64,000 bases of DNA from Arion vulgaris (GCA_020796225.1 CM036768.1:37063789-37127788); one strand, 5' to 3'. Numbered from the stretch's first letter, positions 34,646-46,224 are shown. Notes: generated by a model from the sequence alone, not told the origin. Made by a program: numbers and translations.

Positions 34646-34850
34646 AAGAAGAAAAACCACATCACATGTGGAGGCAAAAGAGAGCACAGAGGGCAGAGAG
34701 AACATCCTATGTATCAGTTCCAGTCTCCAGTTTTACCTGCACCAAGTGTGGCAAGGATTGCCACTCCAGAATAGACCATTACAGCCACAAGAAACGTTGT
34801 GATTCAGCACAGAATATACTACGTGACGCAATACCTATTGTCTCCTGAGA
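34640..34850 (+). pseudogene. LINE C-terminal zinc-knuckle fragment
   Basis: An open stretch ends FTCTKCGKDCHSRIDHYSHK, a C-x2-C-x12-H-x4-C-like motif common at the C terminus of RTE/Jockey-type LINE ORF2. Confidence 0.65.
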
Positions 34851-34917
34851 CAAAGAGGTCAATGATGATGGTGAGATCGATCATATATGGGCTAAAATCA
34901 AACGCAATTTATTGTAC

Positions 34918-35050
34918 GTACACCCGCTATAAATTCAAGCGTAGTCAGGTCGCATAAAATGGCATATCTGATTTTTACCTAAATGCTAGCTTTCCTTATC
35001 ATCAGTGTCCCTCGCCATTCAGGCGAGTTTTTCTCCGATTTCTGAGGTAC
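34918..35050 (+). repeat. Repeat I copy
   Basis: ctataaattcaagcgtagtc through ttccttatcatcagtgtccc; matches 4755 and 36815. Confidence 0.6.
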
Positions 35051-35252
35051 TTGTAATTTAGATTCCCAAATAAAATATCAGGTAACCTGTAGTCCGACCA
35101 CATACAGTGTTAGCACTTAAATTTGTTTAGCCAAGTTAGTCTCAAGCCCTGGAACTATCCCGGCAGGTAATTACGAGCGAAGCGTGCTATCGATAACGCT
35201 ATCGATGCCCTACCCGATGTAATGAAGTCAGTTATTTGTCTGTAGACCCTTT

Positions 35253-35458
35253 TTTTTTTTTTCTCGATCTAGAAGTACTTGAGCTTTCAGCTCTTCGGCT
35301 CGGTGCCATGGACATCGTAACCCTTCGGTTCGGTGCCACGAACACCGTGAATCTGCGGAACCTATGGCTTTCCAGCCAGTCCGCGGAATTGAACCCACAC
35401 TCCCAGAGGGCTAGTCACCCGCAGTCCAACGCGCTACGAACACGCTGGGCTGGCGGGC
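35253..35458 (-). mobile_element. SINE-4, 13-bp TSD
   Basis: The exact repeat CTGTAGACCCTTT flanks it (35240-35252, 35459-35471). The T-run at the left is the reverse-strand A tail; B-box ggttcaattccg lies near 35390 on the minus strand. Confidence 0.9.
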
Positions 35459-35593
35459 CTGTAGACCCTTTAGAGACCTTACAAAATAAATGTCTTTGCA
35501 TAGTCCTTAGAATATTTTGGCCAGAAAAGATCACAATAGAAGAACTGCAGAATAAAACTAATTATTCATCATTGGCAACCATGATCAGATTAA

Positions 35594-35812
35594 CCCTTTA
35601 GCTGCTAAGGACGTGTATATACGTTTTTCCCATTCACTGCTAAAGACGCATTAACACGTTTGATATTATCTCTCCTCTGTAGGCTAAAGACGTTTTAACA
35701 TGTTATGCATTTCTACTGTCACTGCAATAGGCGTACATTCACGTTTGTGCACTAGAAACAAAGAGTAGCTATTGTTAGCTTCGTCATCGGAAAGTATGTA
35801 GCAGTGAAAGAT
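35594..35812. mobile_element. TTAA-type CCCTTT MITE, right end decayed
   Basis: The left end follows TTAA and reads ccctttagctgctaaggac; the body matches the 43641 copy through agtatgtagcagtgaaag. The right TTAA is no longer present. Confidence 0.7.
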
Positions 35813-36077
35813 GGCGTTGATTTGGGACATTTGTGTAGAATACCACGGGCAATTTGGCAAAGTATTCCTACTTTATGCAGCAGGCGGTGATGGGGTTCCC
35901 AAACAAGAACTGGAGATGGACGGTGGTAAGAGACATGAATAAGTGTCGACTGACATGAGATACCATCAGTGGCGTATTCTCAATGCATGGTAGGTGTGCG
36001 GAGCACACCTATACCAGGCCAGAAGGACAATAAAGATAAAGTAATTATTCTGTTAAGTATTCACAGCAGTAGATATC

Positions 36078-36262
36078 ATAGGTAAAAGAGCAGCAGATAC
36101 CATGGGTAAAAGAGCAGCAACCACGGGTAAAAGAGCAGCAGCCATGGGTAAAAGAGCAGCAGCCATGGGTAAAAAGACAGAAGATACCATGGGTAAAAGA
36201 GCAGCAGCCATGGGTAAAAGAGCAGCAGCCATGGGTAAAAAGACAGAAGATACCATGGATTT
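36078..36262 (-). repeat. 21-bp minisatellite
   Basis: About nine units around agcagccatgggtaaaagag with variants. Being a multiple of three it leaves all minus frames open; those frames are not genes. Confidence 0.94.
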
Positions 36263-36294
36263 TTAAAAAGCAGATTAACAGCAATGGAGATCAT

Positions 36295-36462
36295 TGAATG
36301 TCTTGTATGCTAACTGTGACATGTAATGAATATCTTGTATGCTAACTGTGACATGTAGTGAATATCTTGTATGCTAACTGTGACATGTAGTGAATATCTT
36401 GTATGCTAACTGTGACATGTAGTGAATATCTTGTATTCTAACTGTGACATGTAATGAATATT
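36295..36462 (+). repeat. 32-bp minisatellite, five units
   Basis: Units begin gtgaatatcttgtatgctaa and continue ctgtgacatgta. Confidence 0.95.
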
Positions 36463-36544
36463 AAATGGGAAAAGGGAATCTAATTGCTTGCTATCCAATC
36501 CTGATTAGATGTATCTGCTTCTGTCTTGTGGTCGCCATAGTTTT

Positions 36545-36790
36545 GGGACACCTAATGATCATCAGTCTCTTCTCAAGCTCTTCCAACCAATCCTTATTTG
36601 ATGTTTCCCCGCCTGTCTTGTGGTCACATTAGTTTAAGGACCGTTAATGATCATCAGTCTCTTCTCAAGCTCTTCCAACCAATCCTTATTTGATGTTTCC
36701 CAGCCTGTCTTGTGGTCACATTAGTTTAGCGACCGTTAATGATCATCAGTCTCTTCTCAAGCTCTTCCCCCAATACCAATTTGATGTGTC
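36545..36790 (+). repeat. 92-bp tandem triplication
   Basis: gatcatcagtctcttctcaa recurs at 36557, 36649 and 36741, with the intervening sequence conserved. Confidence 0.93.
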
Positions 36791-36814
36791 TCCTCCTGTC
36801 TTGTTTTTCTTCTT

Positions 36815-37080
36815 GCGTTCGCTCACTATGAATTCATGCGTAGTCAGGGCACCTGGTATGTCGCTTCTGACTGATTTCTGCGCCAGGGCATGTTTTCTTT
36901 TTTTAGCAATGTCCCCGCCATACAGGCACGCCTTCTCCGATTTCAGAGGTCTCCCGTCTTGGAACTACAATAGCTTTGGTTTTGGGACTACTAACGGTCC
37001 CCAAAAAATGCGGCTATTACATTTGTTAGGCTCACGTCCCACCTGTCCTACACCGCTATAAAAATCGGTAGTACATGTAG
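36815..37080 (+). repeat. Repeat I copy plus downstream segment
   Basis: ctatgaattcatgcgtagtc to gatttcagaggt, then ggttttgggactactaacgg to tcccacctgtcctacaccgc, which recurs reversed at 21615-21660. Confidence 0.6.
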
Positions 37081-37199
37081 TAACGACAGCTTGTTTATTT
37101 TACGGTCATCTCTCTCTTCTCCAGCTCATCCTGTCAAAGTGGTAGATCAAACTGAAGATGCGCCTCTGATATAGCCATCAGAGCCACGCCGTTTCTGTA

Positions 37200-37385
37200 G
37201 CACCACATCTCAAAGGCAGACAGTTAATAAAGTTAATTGCAGTAGTTTGCCATTGTTTTCTGAACGGGTGGCGCCATCGTCCTTTTGTAAAATCCACGCG
37301 AAACAATTTGCAACCAAACTGTCCGAACGTAGAACGTCGGGGTTATTAGACCGAGTCACTATCCCCTAGGTCACAGACGCCACCA
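37200..37385 (-). mobile_element. SINE-6 copy
   Basis: The minus strand reads gcgtctgtgacctaggggat, then a degraded B-box region and ttggttgcaaattg. Confidence 0.65.
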
Positions 37386-37410
37386 AAGCCTGACAACAGA
37401 CATATAATAT

Positions 37411-37780
37411 TTAAGTCACTATCCTAAAATCATCATTAAATAGCTGGTCTTGAGCAGAACCTTGCCATCTTAACAGACCTTTGAATTTTTTACTCTCATA
37501 TGCCAGAACTTTCGCCTCTGCAGCTGGCATGCTCAAATCATCAGTTACATCCTGAATCCATCTTCTCCTTGGTGGTCTTCTTTTTTCCATGATGCCCCTT
37601 ACCATGATGATCTTATGCAACCCTCTGCTTCTTTATATGTCCAAAATACCTCAATTTTCCCATTCTTATTTGTAGCATCAGTCCGCTTTCTTTTATTTTA
37701 AGTTCTTTCTGGATAGATCTATTCGTACGCTTTATTGTCCATGATAAACGCAGGACTCTTCTGTAACACTTATATTCAAA
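37411..37780 (-). mobile_element. LINE 3' fragment, FGHIKK family
   Basis: The minus strand reads CYRRVLRLSWTIKRTNRSIQ, KLRYFGHIKK and RRRWIQDVTDDLSM in two frames. Close to 50141. Confidence 0.7.
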
Positions 37781-37829
<49 letters not shown>

Positions 37830-37885
37830 GAGAGAGAGAGAGAGAGATAGACACACACATCTCTCTCTCTCTCTCTGTCTTTTAA
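37780..37885. repeat. (TA)n followed by GA/CA/CT microsatellites
   Basis: About 22 TA units (37781-37826), then GA, CA and CT runs. Confidence 0.95.
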
Positions 37886-37889
37886 ACCC

Positions 37890-38720
37890 GGGGGGATCAA
37901 AGGCGCATGGGGACATCGTCGCGCCAGGTTTAGTGAGCTGGCACTAACCAAGATCCTACCCTACCTCCACGTGGTGACCCTGGTAACAGACAATAGTTCC
38001 GGTCTGGTTAAGAGGGTAGGGATCGAGGGAGAGCTGCCTTGGTGGTGGTAGAGATGCAGACGTAGTCACGATGGATGGGATCCGCTCGCAACACAGACAA
38101 GCGGAATCTCAGAGTGACTATTAATGCTTGTCTCTCCCGGCCGATGGACGAAAAGCTGAGCGAATGGCCATAAAGGGATGAGGGTGCATCCAGAGAAGAG
38201 ATGTGGCCCGCGTGGAGCAAAACTTGGGCCCGAGATGAGTTGCACGTGGGCCAACATAGGGCGAAACTCGAAGCCCTGAGGTGGGGTCGAGTTAAGCCCC
38301 GGGTTCGGACAGCCTAGAGATAAATGTGAGCACGGTGAAAACTGATGGAGATGGTGAGGCAGGCACCAGGGCAGAGCGAGCACACATGCGGACGATGCAC
38401 GGGTTGACCCACTGCTGGGCAGACGTGCACGGCGCTGATGGTGTAGCGAAGAGAAGGCGTGGCAGGCGCGAGGGTGAACAGACCACCCAAATGTGCAGAA
38501 AAACTGGAAAGCCCAGCAGAGGTTGAATCCAGCGCGCGCTTCCGCTCGTAGGGAACTACTGCTGCCGTGTAGTTTGATTGGGGACAATCAAAGCCTAGCG
38601 GAGTAAACCGTACACAAAACTGGACGTCAAGAAAACCAACTAGTCCACAAAAACAGATTTTCTGGGCAGATGACACCCAACAACCCAGGAGGGTAGGTCG
38701 TCTAAGGTCGCTACACTAAA
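37890..38720. repeat. GC-rich block of unknown origin, probably retroelement
   Basis: It is sharply richer in GC than its surroundings, so long open frames occur by chance on the minus strand (173 aa at most) with no recognisable domain. The context between a LINE tail and a repeat shared with 25.9 kb suggests a LINE 5' region. No splice-bounded coding evidence. Confidence 0.4.
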
Positions 38721-38754
38721 GAAAATAGCAACCTACTGTCTTGCAGGTTGGCTG

Positions 38755-38935
38755 GATACAGTCAAAGGCTGACGGAGAGTGAACCCAGTAAACGCTGGTT
38801 GAAATCGAACACATCACCGAAGGATAAGCACCAGAGCTTCAAATGGTGCTGAATGTTGTGAATGTACACCCATATCACAATTAGAATGATAAAAACAGCC
38901 GTAAAAGAACAATCGTGAGAGAGAGAAACCCAGAT
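38755..38935 (+). repeat. Repeat shared with 25924-26150
   Basis: gagtgaacccagtaaacgct, gaaggataagcaccagagct, caaatggtgctgaatg. Confidence 0.6.
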
Positions 38936-39260
38936 TGGGGCATAGGCCCTCAACTAACTCATGCCAAGTCTTCCTATCTCTAGCTATCTCCTACATCTCT
39001 CTCCAGCTCTTCTTTATATTGTTGATCTCTGCCTCCATGTATTTCTCAGCCTCCCCTTCTTTCGCTGTCCCTGCTGGATCCAGGAAAGCACCCTTCTTGT
39101 TATATTCCCTTCAGGCTTTTCGCAAAGTGTGCCCTATCCAGCGCCTTTATTTAACCTCTTGGTTCACTGGAATCTATCCTGTTCTCTCCATAAGTTCCTC
39201 ATTTGTGACCCTATCATACCATCTCAGTCCCTCTATAGAAAAGACATATAACGCATACAT
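38935..39260 (-). mobile_element. LINE 3' fragment
   Basis: Minus strand equivalent of the segment at 44945-45150 (ctatgccc, ggagagagct); includes a decayed LRWYDRVTNEELMERTG-like phrase near 39200. Confidence 0.5.
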
Positions 39261-39407
39261 AATATTCAAATCACTGTGAGTTTTAATTTCAAACATGTAT
39301 ACTGAATTCCAGATGAAAACATTCAGCTGTGTTTAAAATTCACAATAAATGTATCCATCAAAGACATATACCCTATATGTATAGTACATATATACATGTA
39401 AAAACTA

Positions 39408-39482
39408 TACGATATAACACTGTATGATATGACACTATACGATATGACACTATATGATATGACACTATATGATATGACACTA
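39408..39482 (+). repeat. 13-bp minisatellite
   Basis: Units of gatatgacactat, about five. Confidence 0.9.
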
Positions 39483-39504
39483 ATCTCATCTACATAGACA
39501 ACAC

Positions 39505-39925
39505 ACTAAAGTGAACGAGGGCAGAAAAAGGTGAACGAGGGGCAGAAAAAGGTGAATGAGGGCAGAAAAAGGTGAATGAGGGGCAGAAAAAAGATGACAT
39601 GAAGGGGGCGCGATTTGGTACTGAAACAAGAGCTATGATATTCAAAGAAAGATAAACATGGGGAAGAACTCTTGGTACTGAAAAGAGAGTTATGGATATT
39701 CTAAAAACAATAGGTGACATGGGAGATAACTCTTGTTAGTGACAGGAGAGTTATTACAAAAAATCAAACATGGGAGAAAACCTTTGTACTGAAGCAAGAG
39801 TTACGGGTATATTTTTTAAGTGACATGGGAGAGAACCCTTGGTACTGACAGGAGAGTTATTATTATAAAAAATAACACATGGGAGAGAACTTTTGTACTG
39901 AAACAAGAGTTATGGGTGTTCTAAA
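39505..39925 (+). repeat. Two degenerate minisatellites
   Basis: About 22-bp units around ggcagaaaaaggtgaatgag at 39505-39590, then about six degenerate units of about 60 bp (catgggagagaacccttggt ... gagttat) to 39925. Confidence 0.85.
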
Positions 39926-39984
39926 AATATAAAATAACTGCAGATCAAGCCCATATAAAAAAAATGTTTATTGTTATTCTACAA

Positions 39985-40135
39985 GAATGAAAGCAGTAAT
40001 AGTGTAGTGGTTAGTGTTCTTGCTATGTAGGTACATTGTCCCAGGATCATACTCCACAGATGGAGTAGGATATTTCTGACTGTAATAGCTTTCATGTCCA
40101 CTCATCCTCAATCGGGTATTAGAGAAAGGTTTTGC
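39985..40135 (+). mobile_element. SINE-1 diverged fragment
   Basis: gcagtaatagtgtagtggtt and cctcaatcgggtatta match the SINE-1 head and middle. Confidence 0.5.
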
Positions 40136-40344
40136 TTTAGTTGTCAGATCATCATCACTGCATGTTATGTTATGTTATGTAATCGACATCATGGCACATT
40201 GGGCATTCCCATGTGTACTCTGTCCTTCGCTGCGGCAAACGTTCACTTGCTCAAAGGACACTTCTGTGGAGAGGGACCAAGATATACGGGAAAAACCCGG
40301 TGCAATGAAGTCAATCCTTTGGCTGTAGACCCTTTAGTGCCCAT

Positions 40345-40720
40345 ATGGTGCTGGGGCCCGTAAGGGAAGCAAAGAATAGTACCACTGTGACCTACAAGAT
40401 GACTGAAGTAGGGGAGCTAACCTAGTAAATAAGAAGCGTTGCAGAAATCGGATGTGCTGGCCTACTTGGAGGCGCATAACTGGCACAACGTACAAACGCT
40501 CTGAGGTTTGAATCACATACAAATCACAAAGAGTGGTTAACCCTTTCAGCCTTTTAAACCGATGTACTGGCTTGTGAAATTTTTTAAGATAACACAAAGG
40601 CCATATACAGACTATTTCAGTTTACATTGCAAGAGAAATGCTTTCTGGCGTAAACAAAATTACGGAGTGAAAGAGTTAACAAGTGGCTGATATGGAGCAT
40701 TGGAAGAAGAAGAAGAAGAC
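40345..40720 (+). mobile_element. SINE-2 copy split by a TTAA MITE
   Basis: gctggggcccgtaagggaag to cacaaagagtggttaa, MITE, then ttaacaagtggctgatatgg and a GAAGAA tail. A deletion removes part of the core. Confidence 0.8.
40541..40675. mobile_element. 135-bp TTAA-flanked MITE inserted in a SINE-2 copy
   Basis: TTAA sits at 40537-40540 and 40676-40679, with ends ccctttcagcc and ggagtgaaagag as imperfect inverted repeats. Removing it restores the SINE-2 sequence gagtggttaacaagtgg seen in other copies. Confidence 0.8.
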
Positions 40721-40867
40721 CCTTGAGATGTCAGCAAGGATGGTTTCATCAGTTCGTGGACCTACTCTCAGTGCCTGTCTCCAACTGGAAATATCATTGT
40801 TAAGATCCTACCAGACTTGCGTATTCATGTCCGGTGTTTTATCATCATACTTATATACATCTTTGTG

Positions 40868-41050
40868 TGGGACAGATTAGCGTAATACATAAGGGTTCAC
40901 TTTTCCACTCGGACACAAGAAGGTTGTGAGTTCAATCCAACACTCGACATTCCACATGTGAAGAAAGGAATTTGACCTCCTACATTCTTCACACTAGGGT
41001 CTAGAAATGTGAAGTGAAAGGGCCAAAGTGGAATAGTAAACCAGCAAAGA
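40868..41050 (+). mobile_element. SINE-7 copy
   Basis: gtgggacagattagcgtaat, gagttcaatccaaca (B-box-like) and cctagg..tctagaaatgtgaagt; matches 61915-62090. Confidence 0.6.
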
Positions 41051-41160
41051 ACCAGTGTTGTTAGTAACCACATGGTGAGAGACATAATGAGGAGGAGATC
41101 GGAGCACTTATAGACCAATTGGTTAGAAGTGCAGCGATGGTGACCCAACAACTAAACTAA
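41050..41160 (+). mobile_element. LINE RNase H-type end fragment
   Basis: accacatggtgagagacata to gacccaacaactaaactaa; matches 2195-2283. Confidence 0.6.
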
Positions 41161-41303
41161 AAACCTACAGAAAACCAAACAAAAGACTGATGACTAACTA
41201 TAAAACACATCCTATGCCTTCTCTCTATCACTTGTAACTAAACATATACGTTCATTCTGCAATAAATTTAATAAATATTGCTTTTGTTTTCAGTGTAGCC
41301 TTC

Positions 41304-41658
41304 GATAACATAAGGCCTCCTAGCTCAGACAAGAATTCTCAGAAATCAGACAACAATTCTCAGAAATCAGACCACAACCGCTGTGTGACCTCACCTTCCA
41401 GTATTGTTAGATAAAGATAAATTCATGTTAAAATCAACACAACATACTAAATCAAGGTTATATTATGTTACAAATTAAGTTTGATACTAAGGAATATCAG
41501 TATTATTAACATTTGTCATCAATAAATAACCATAGACTCGTAGAATTGTGTAAAATTGCAGAAAACCTTACAGTGTTCTATCAAACACTTAGAAAAACCA
41601 GCCCCCAATAAACAGGAATTTTGGTTTTCCCGTCTGAGCTAGTCTGCCTTACGTTGCC
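41304..41658 (-). mobile_element. TIR element (GATAACATAAGGCC ends) carrying the satellite seed
   Basis: The left end gataacataaggcc..ctagctcag and the right end ctgagctagtctgccttac..gttg are inverted. The 355-bp body is shared with 16205-16530, 18489-18817, 14650-15010 and 15-330. It contains one copy of tgttctatcaaacac, the reverse of the 28-bp satellite unit at 13.2 kb. Superfamily unresolved; no clear target duplication. Confidence 0.65.
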
Positions 41659-41964
41659 AGTGGCCACAATTTTCAGTTAGAATAGTATGAAATCGAACAA
41701 AAACAAGTCCAAAAAATGGTCAAAATTTCCAAACATTTGAAAAAACAAGTTTGACAAGAAAACAAAAATGGAAGATAGTTTGCTTATTTTGTCTTCAATG
41801 ACATCGATTTGCAATATCAAGCGCTGCATGTCCAACAAAATGTATACAAAATACATTGTAAATATAAAAAATAAATGTTGGATAAAAAAATGAAAAAACT
41901 CACAATTAAATTATCAAGACATCGTGAATGTTTTAAGAAACTATATGTTGTGAATGTCCAGGTA

Positions 41965-42225
41965 GCCTTCTTCTTCTTCTTCGAGCGCTCCATATCGACC
42001 ACTTGTTAATCCCTCTTTGTGATTTGTATGTGATCCAAGTCTAAGAGCAATTGTACGTTGTGCCAGTTATGCGCCTACAAGTAGGTCAGCATATCCGATT
42101 TCTGCAATGATTTTTATTCACCAGGGTAGCTTTCCTAGGCTCCTACCTCAGTAGCCTCTTACGTCATGCCTTGTAGGTTGCAGTGTTACTATTCTTTGCT
42201 CCCCTTGAGGGCCCCGGCAATACCT
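41965..42225 (-). mobile_element. SINE-2 copy
   Basis: Reverse copy from cttcttcttcttcgagcgct to ctttgctccccttgagggcc. Confidence 0.8.
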
Positions 42226-42289
42226 GAGCGATCCAGGTAACCAATACATACTATATGCTTTCTTCCTTTCATTCGTTCGCTTGAAATAT

Positions 42290-42625
42290 TGTCTATATAT
42301 TCAATGTTGTCTCTTGTATAAACTTCACTGTCTTTTGTAGCTCACACAGAGGTCTGTGTAGTTTTCTGTCGAGTGTTGTTTCGTTAGGCCAGTGAGTTTG
42401 CCTCAGTATATCATATTCGGGGCAGTCTTGAAGTATGTGCTCTGCAGTCTGGTGTGCCTGTCCACATGTACACACAGCTGAATTGCCAATCTTGAATTTT
42501 GTATACATGTGGCTGCAAAGTCGATTGTGTCGAGTTCTAGGGTGCAGAGTGACAACTTGTTCCAATCTGCACATATTATAGTAATCGTCTTGTGTTGGTA
42601 TTTGTGGCTTTCGCATACTATACAA
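42290..42625 (-). pseudogene. LINE ORF2 C-terminal fragment with zinc knuckle
   Basis: A 110-aa open stretch reads LHPRTRHNRLCSHMYTKFKI, then GNSAVCTCGQAHQTAEHILQ and DCPEYDILR. C-x-C-x4-H-x3-H-x4-C is the zinc motif at the end of many Jockey-type LINE ORF2 proteins. Confidence 0.75.
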
Positions 42626-42634
42626 TGTCAGGTA

Positions 42635-42790
42635 ACTTCTTCTTCTGCATACACCCCATAGCCACCACTTATTAAACCACTCTTTGTGGTCTGTATGTGA
42701 TCTGAGTCGAAGGACGATTGTACGTTGTGCCAGTTATGCGCCTAGGCATTCACATCCGATTTATGCGCTTTTATTTACTAGGTAGTTCCT
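42635..42790 (-). mobile_element. SINE-2 fragment
   Basis: accacttattaaaccactct to gccagttatgcgcctaggc, minus strand. Confidence 0.65.
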
Positions 42791-43630
42791 ATATCCTTTT
42801 CCTTTGTGTTTTCATATCTCTTAAACGATCATTTTTCACCGTATATTTGGGGTTTATGATCTTCGCCTAAGATGAGTATAATGTCTACACTATGCATTCT
42901 TTCTGACTATGTGACGTCATTCCGGATTAGGAGCATTCTCAGTCATTGGAGACATATTTGCTTGTCACACAAACGATCATTTTTGGCTGTTTAATTGGCC
43001 TTTATTTGATCTGAGCCATAGTGTTTGGATGTCGTCTTACTCTGTGTAAAATGATCGGTGTCCAAAAAGTATCACCCTTCTCCAATGTTTGGGTTTGTAC
43101 CAGTCAGCCCTCTGCATTATCGGCATTACTTTCCTATCCACTGTAAGTTTATTCCTGAGTAGGAGTAGTCTCAGCCATTTCGGATCGCGTGTGGGCACTT
43201 GGCAATTTGCAATGTCCACTCTGCATTTTCCCTGTTCCAGGAAACACTGGACTGGGTCTGCGCGGAGATATTTTAGAGGGTCGTTTCATTCAGCGCTAGC
43301 AACGCAACTGATATTTTGCGCTCACCAACATCACCCAATCCAGTTCTTCTAGGGATGTTAGTTGTTAATGCAACAGTACCTTGCCCGGTTGTCCCGGGGA
43401 GGGCAGTTTCGTTAGGCACTAGGGCACAACTTTAGGATTTGCGCTTGGTCAATCTTACCCAATAAATGTATCTGCACTTGGCCTCTGATACGGAGTTTAA
43501 TGAAATCTTTACTTGTGTCATCACGACACGTTGCATCTTTTCGACGATTCTTGCCTTTAGTTGTCAAATTGGGTGTGATCATTGTTTCGAGGACGTGTCT
43601 CATTGCGACTGACTTGTCACTTCTAACGGT
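42790..43630. other. Probable LINE remnant, otherwise unrecognised
   Basis: Scraps such as a RVVTSVTRERRDC-type reading cannot be confirmed. A caggtaa-type array does not extend here. Low certainty. Confidence 0.3.
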
Positions 43631-43640
43631 TTGTTTTTAA

Positions 43641-43861
43641 CCCTTTAGCTGCTAAGGACATATATACGTTTTTCCCATTCACTTCTAAAGACGCATTAAC
43701 ACGTCTGTTCGTTATTATCTCTCCTCTGTGGGCTAAAGACGTGTTAACCCATTATACATTGCTACTGTCACTGCTATAGACATACATTCACGTTTGTGAC
43801 CTAGAAACAAAGAGTAGCTATTTTTAGCTCAGCCTTCGGAAAGTATGTAGCACAGAAAGGG
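43641..43861. mobile_element. TTAA-flanked CCCTTT MITE, complete 221-bp copy
   Basis: TTAA lies on both sides (43637-43640 and 43862-43865). The ends ccctttagctgctaagg and cacagaaaggg are inverted repeats. The internal sequence matches the copies at 35594 and 48853, including an inner motif that also recurs as inverted copies (aaagacg..ttaacacg). Non-coding. Confidence 0.8.
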
Positions 43862-44034
43862 TTAATTATTCAGCCTTTCCCATCGGCCGGGAGAGATGTG
43901 CAGAAATAGTCACTCTGGGATTCTGCTCGTCTGTGTTGAGAGCAGATCTCATCAAACGTAACTTCGTCTGCACCACTACTTATACCAGAGTAGCTCTCCC
44001 TCGATTCCTACCCGCTTAGCCAGACAGGATCTTC

Positions 44035-44938
44035 TGTCTGTTTCCAGAGTCACTAACTAACGTCAGGTAACTAATACATACTATATGATGTCAGGTAAAC
44101 AATACATACTATATGATGTCAGGTAAACAATACATACTATATGATGTCAGTTAAACAATACATACTATATGATGTCAGGTAATTATTACATACTATATGA
44201 TGTCAGGTAAACAAATCATACTATATGATGTCAGGTAACTATTACTATATGATGTTAGGTAACTATTACATACTATATGATGTCAGGTAACTAATACATA
44301 CTATATGATGTCAGGTAAACAAATCATACTATATGATGTCAGGTAAACAATACATACTATATGATGTCAGGTAACTAATACATACTATATGTCAGGTAAC
44401 TAATACATACTATATGATGTCAGGTAAACAAATCATACTATATGATGTCAGGTAACTAATACATACTATATGATGTCAGGTAACTAATACATACTATATG
44501 ATGTCAGGTAACTAATACATACTATATGATGTCAGGTAACTATTACATACTATATGATGTCAGGTAACTAATACATACTATATGATGTCAGGTAACTATT
44601 ACATACTATATGATGTCAGGTAAACAATACATATTATATGATGTCAGGTAACTAATACATACTATATGATGTCAGGTAAACAAATCATACTATATGATGT
44701 CAGGTAACTAATACATACTATATGATGTCAGGTAACTATTACATACTATATGATGTCAGGTAACTATTACATACTATATGATGTCAGGTAACTAATACAT
44801 ACTATATGATGTCAGGTAAACAAATCATACTATATGATGTCAGGTAACTAATACATACTATATGATGTCAGGTAAACAAATCATACTATATGATGTCAGG
44901 TAAACAAATCATACTATATGATGTCAGGTAAACAATAC
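44035..44938 (+). repeat. 28-bp minisatellite, about 0.9 kb
   Basis: About 32 units containing atgatgtcaggtaactaata then catactat. Three unit variants alternate (taactaatacat, taactattacat, taaacaaatcat); some lack a few bases. Each unit carries CAGGTAA, a match to a 5' splice site. Single diverged units stand outside at 42235 and 42625. Confidence 0.97.
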
Positions 44939-44939
44939 A

Positions 44940-45155
44940 TGAAAACCTGAGAGGAATATAACAAGAAGGGTCCTTTCCTGGAACCCATAGGGACAGGGAA
45001 AGAAGGGGAGACCGATGGAGAGAGCTGGAGGAATCTGTAGAGCTGGAGGAATCTGTAGAGCTGGAGGAAGCTGTAGGAGATAGCTAGAGATAGGACTAAG
45101 CATAAGTTGGTCGAGGGCCTATGCCCTAATTCGGGTTAAAAAGGCAGAGAGAGAG
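44940..45155 (+). mobile_element. LINE fragment with short internal repeats
   Basis: Reads ITRRVLSWNPQGQGKKGRPM-like text with a duplicated SVELEE segment; end matches 38935 reversed. Confidence 0.55.
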
Positions 45156-45489
45156 AACCAATACATTCTATATGAAGCCAGTTAACCAATACTTCTTTTC
45201 CTTCTTCAGTGATGTCTGGTCATGCGCTTAATTGACTGCGGAACCACAAACTGGGAAGTCAGCTGCAGGTCTGTCAGATTTATCCAAAGCTTAGTTTTCA
45301 GGTCGATTGGGTATGGCCACATGTTGCTTCTCATTACCAGACAACAAATAAAAAAACAAAAAAATTGTTTGTCAGTATGACCGAAAGGTTAAACAGTTGT
45401 TGTCTCCAACCAAAGGTACCATGATCCTGGAAGAGTATAAATGACTGAATGGACAGAAATACAAAACATTGTTCATTCAGACATTGAAT

Positions 45490-45640
45490 AGGAGGAGGGA
45501 GTGGTCTTGTAGGTGCATAACTGGCATAACGTGTAATCGCTCTTATGCTCAGATCACATACAAACCACAGAGAGTAGTTTAATAAGTGGTCAATGTAGAG
45601 CGGTCAAAGCAGAAGAAGAGAAGAAGAAGTAGCTGCCTGA
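45490..45640 (+). mobile_element. SINE-2 3' part
   Basis: tcttgtaggtgcataactgg to gaagaagagaagaagaag. Confidence 0.7.
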
Positions 45641-45644
45641 CATT

Positions 45645-46010
45645 TCTATATTCCGTATTAAATCTCTCCATGGACTCCATCTATTGGATTCAAAGATCCA
45701 ACTTCTGGAGCAGCTGCCTGAAATATACTATCTATTAAATCTCTCCATGGACTCCATCTATTGGATTCAAAGATCCAACTTCTGGAGCAGCTGCCTGAAA
45801 TATACTATCTATTACATCTCTCCATGGATCCCATCTATTGGATTCAAAGATCCAACTTCTGGAGCAGCTGCCTGAAATATACTATCTATTAAATCTCTCC
45901 ATGGATCCCATCCATGGGATTCAAAGATCCAACTTCTGGAGCAGCTGCCTGAAATATACTATCTATTAAATCTCTCCATGGATCCCATCCATGGGATTCA
46001 AAGATCCAAC
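45645..46010 (+). repeat. 77-bp minisatellite, five units
   Basis: Units begin agctgcctgaaatatactat; later units change ctccatctat to cccatccatg. Confidence 0.95.
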
Positions 46011-46224
46011 ATCTGAATCTAGTGTATAAAATGTATATATTTATAAGATAGTAAAGGGAAAAAATAGACAAATTTCAAAGAGCAATAATAATGATCATAT
46101 ATCATCATCCATCCAAGCTAGCATTGAATGTTTGATATCTAACTAAACCAGTATACTGTTCCTGAGCATTGCTTATATGAGGTACTCTATGAATCTTAGT
46201 AAACATGTTTAGATATAGATATTC

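Noticed and set aside
36045..36294. Three overlapping minus frames (FTHGCCS, LPMAAAL, FYPWLLL repeats)
   Set aside because: A 21-bp minisatellite keeps all frames open; no gene.
38066..38676. 173-aa and 120-aa minus-strand frames as a host gene
   Set aside because: GC-rich repeat-like block, no domain, no convincing splice or start context; listed only as a repeat.
42290..42625. 110-aa Cys/His frame as a host zinc-finger gene
   Set aside because: The motif and surrounding residues are those of the C terminus of LINE ORF2.
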